Positions 12,981 to 13,151 of a stretch of DNA of 13,151 bases are shown in pieces. The translations under genes were made by a program, and so were the position numbers. Origin of the DNA: Leptospira wolbachii serovar Codice str. CDC (GTDB lineage: Bacteria; Spirochaetota; Leptospiria; Leptospirales; Leptospiraceae); assembly GCF_000332515.2 (NCBI RefSeq), contig NZ_AOGZ02000012.1, forward strand, positions 1-13,151, given 5' to 3'. Below the pieces are notes generated by a model that saw nothing but the letters and a program-made list of their open reading frames with translations, was not told where the DNA came from and searched no databases. Position 1 is the stretch's first letter. The number at the start of each line of letters is the position of its first letter.

Positions 12981-13140
12981 GCATAACAGCGGGGAAACGC
13001 TTCGCTTCGGCACGAGGCCTCGCTTGGGCTGCGCCACATTCCTCTCCGTCACGCTTCTCGCTCCGCAAGAAGACGCGCCGACGCTAACGCCTCTGCGAGG
13101 CTCAGCTACGAGGAACGTCGTATCCCCTAGTTCGTTAATT
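12981..13140 (+). repeat. attC-like site R13 (type A, 160 bp)
   Basis: It runs from core GCATAAC (12981-12987) to GTTAATT (13134-13140). The body is close to R1 (P2 GGGGA/TCCCC, P3 TTCCTC/GAGGAA) with the apical stem GCCTC-tgc-GAGGC of R7. The 5' arm GACTCTACGCATAAC pairs with the start of the vapBC cassette (12243 onward) less well than the others, with mismatches at positions 11, 12 and 14. Confidence 0.85.
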
Positions 13141-13151
13141 GCAATTAGTTA
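13135..13151 (+). mobile_element. start of a third non-coding cassette (partial)
   Basis: The last 17 bases (TTAATTGCAATTAGTTA) match the first bases of the non-coding cassettes at 1836 and 6487 with one difference (A for G). The window ends here, so identity of the rest is inferred. If confirmed, three copies lie within about 11.3 kb. Confidence 0.5.

Noticed and set aside
679..13140. CRISPR array
   Set aside because: The repeats are about 165 bp, variable and widely spaced by genes; spacers are not of uniform length.
679..13140. Insertion sequence or MITE family as explanation for the repeats
   Set aside because: There is no transposase and no target-site duplication, and the complementarity links one repeat to the next across the gene, which fits cassettes and not MITEs.

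Overview
This window is a stretch of a gene-cassette array of integron (superintegron) type. Fourteen GC-rich, palindromic elements of about 160-173 bp (one cut by the left edge) all point the same way and alternate with AT-rich segments that each carry one gene, one operon or no gene. Every element starts with a ...NNTAAC core and ends with a GTTANNYG core. The start of each cassette is complementary to its own end, across the gene. That is the signature of attC sites and of cassettes that pass through a circular form. No integrase gene lies in the window; if the layout is conventional it lies to the left. The low GC of the cassettes, a lipoprotein with an LASC lipobox, an outer-membrane barrel with a terminal Phe and the style of the toxin-antitoxin genes fit a spirochaete, most likely Leptospira. 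No rRNA or housekeeping gene is present to prove this.

Layout (cassette bounds run from the T after the G of one GTT core to the next such G): C1 12-834, decayed ORFs; C2 835-1835, RelE/HigB-like toxin with a broken HTH antitoxin; C3 1836-2319, non-coding; C4 2320-3339, two-TM coiled-coil protein; C5 3340-4560, SIR2-like protein; C6 4561-5506, outer-membrane barrel; C7 5507-6486, small exported protein with a premature stop; C8 6487-6969, second copy of the non-coding cassette; C9 6970-7781, lipoprotein; C10 7782-8610, membrane-anchored protein; C11 8611-11256, complete BsuBI/PstI-type restriction-modification pair; C12 11257-12243, PIN toxin plus RHH antitoxin; C13 12244-13134, VapBC pair broken by a stop and a frameshift; from 13135, the first bases of a third copy of the non-coding cassette.

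All genes are on the + strand. Most lie about 30-40 nt after the crossover point and end 7-14 nt before the next core. The three toxin-antitoxin cassettes instead have leaders of about 120-147 nt with inverted-repeat operators next to the start codon, and the restriction-modification cassette also carries its own promoter. The set (addiction modules, a restriction system, a SIR2-like protein and surface proteins) is a typical accessory and defence repertoire.

The most unusual material is in the recombination sites. The cassette ends are complementary over about 15-17 bp instead of the usual 7-8, with one A.C mismatch kept at the same place in all thirteen cassettes whose two ends are visible. 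The attC bodies form at least three families whose stems differ by compensatory changes around a fixed TAAC/TCA internal loop. A non-coding cassette occurs at least twice in full, and its copies mark the crossover point to the base.
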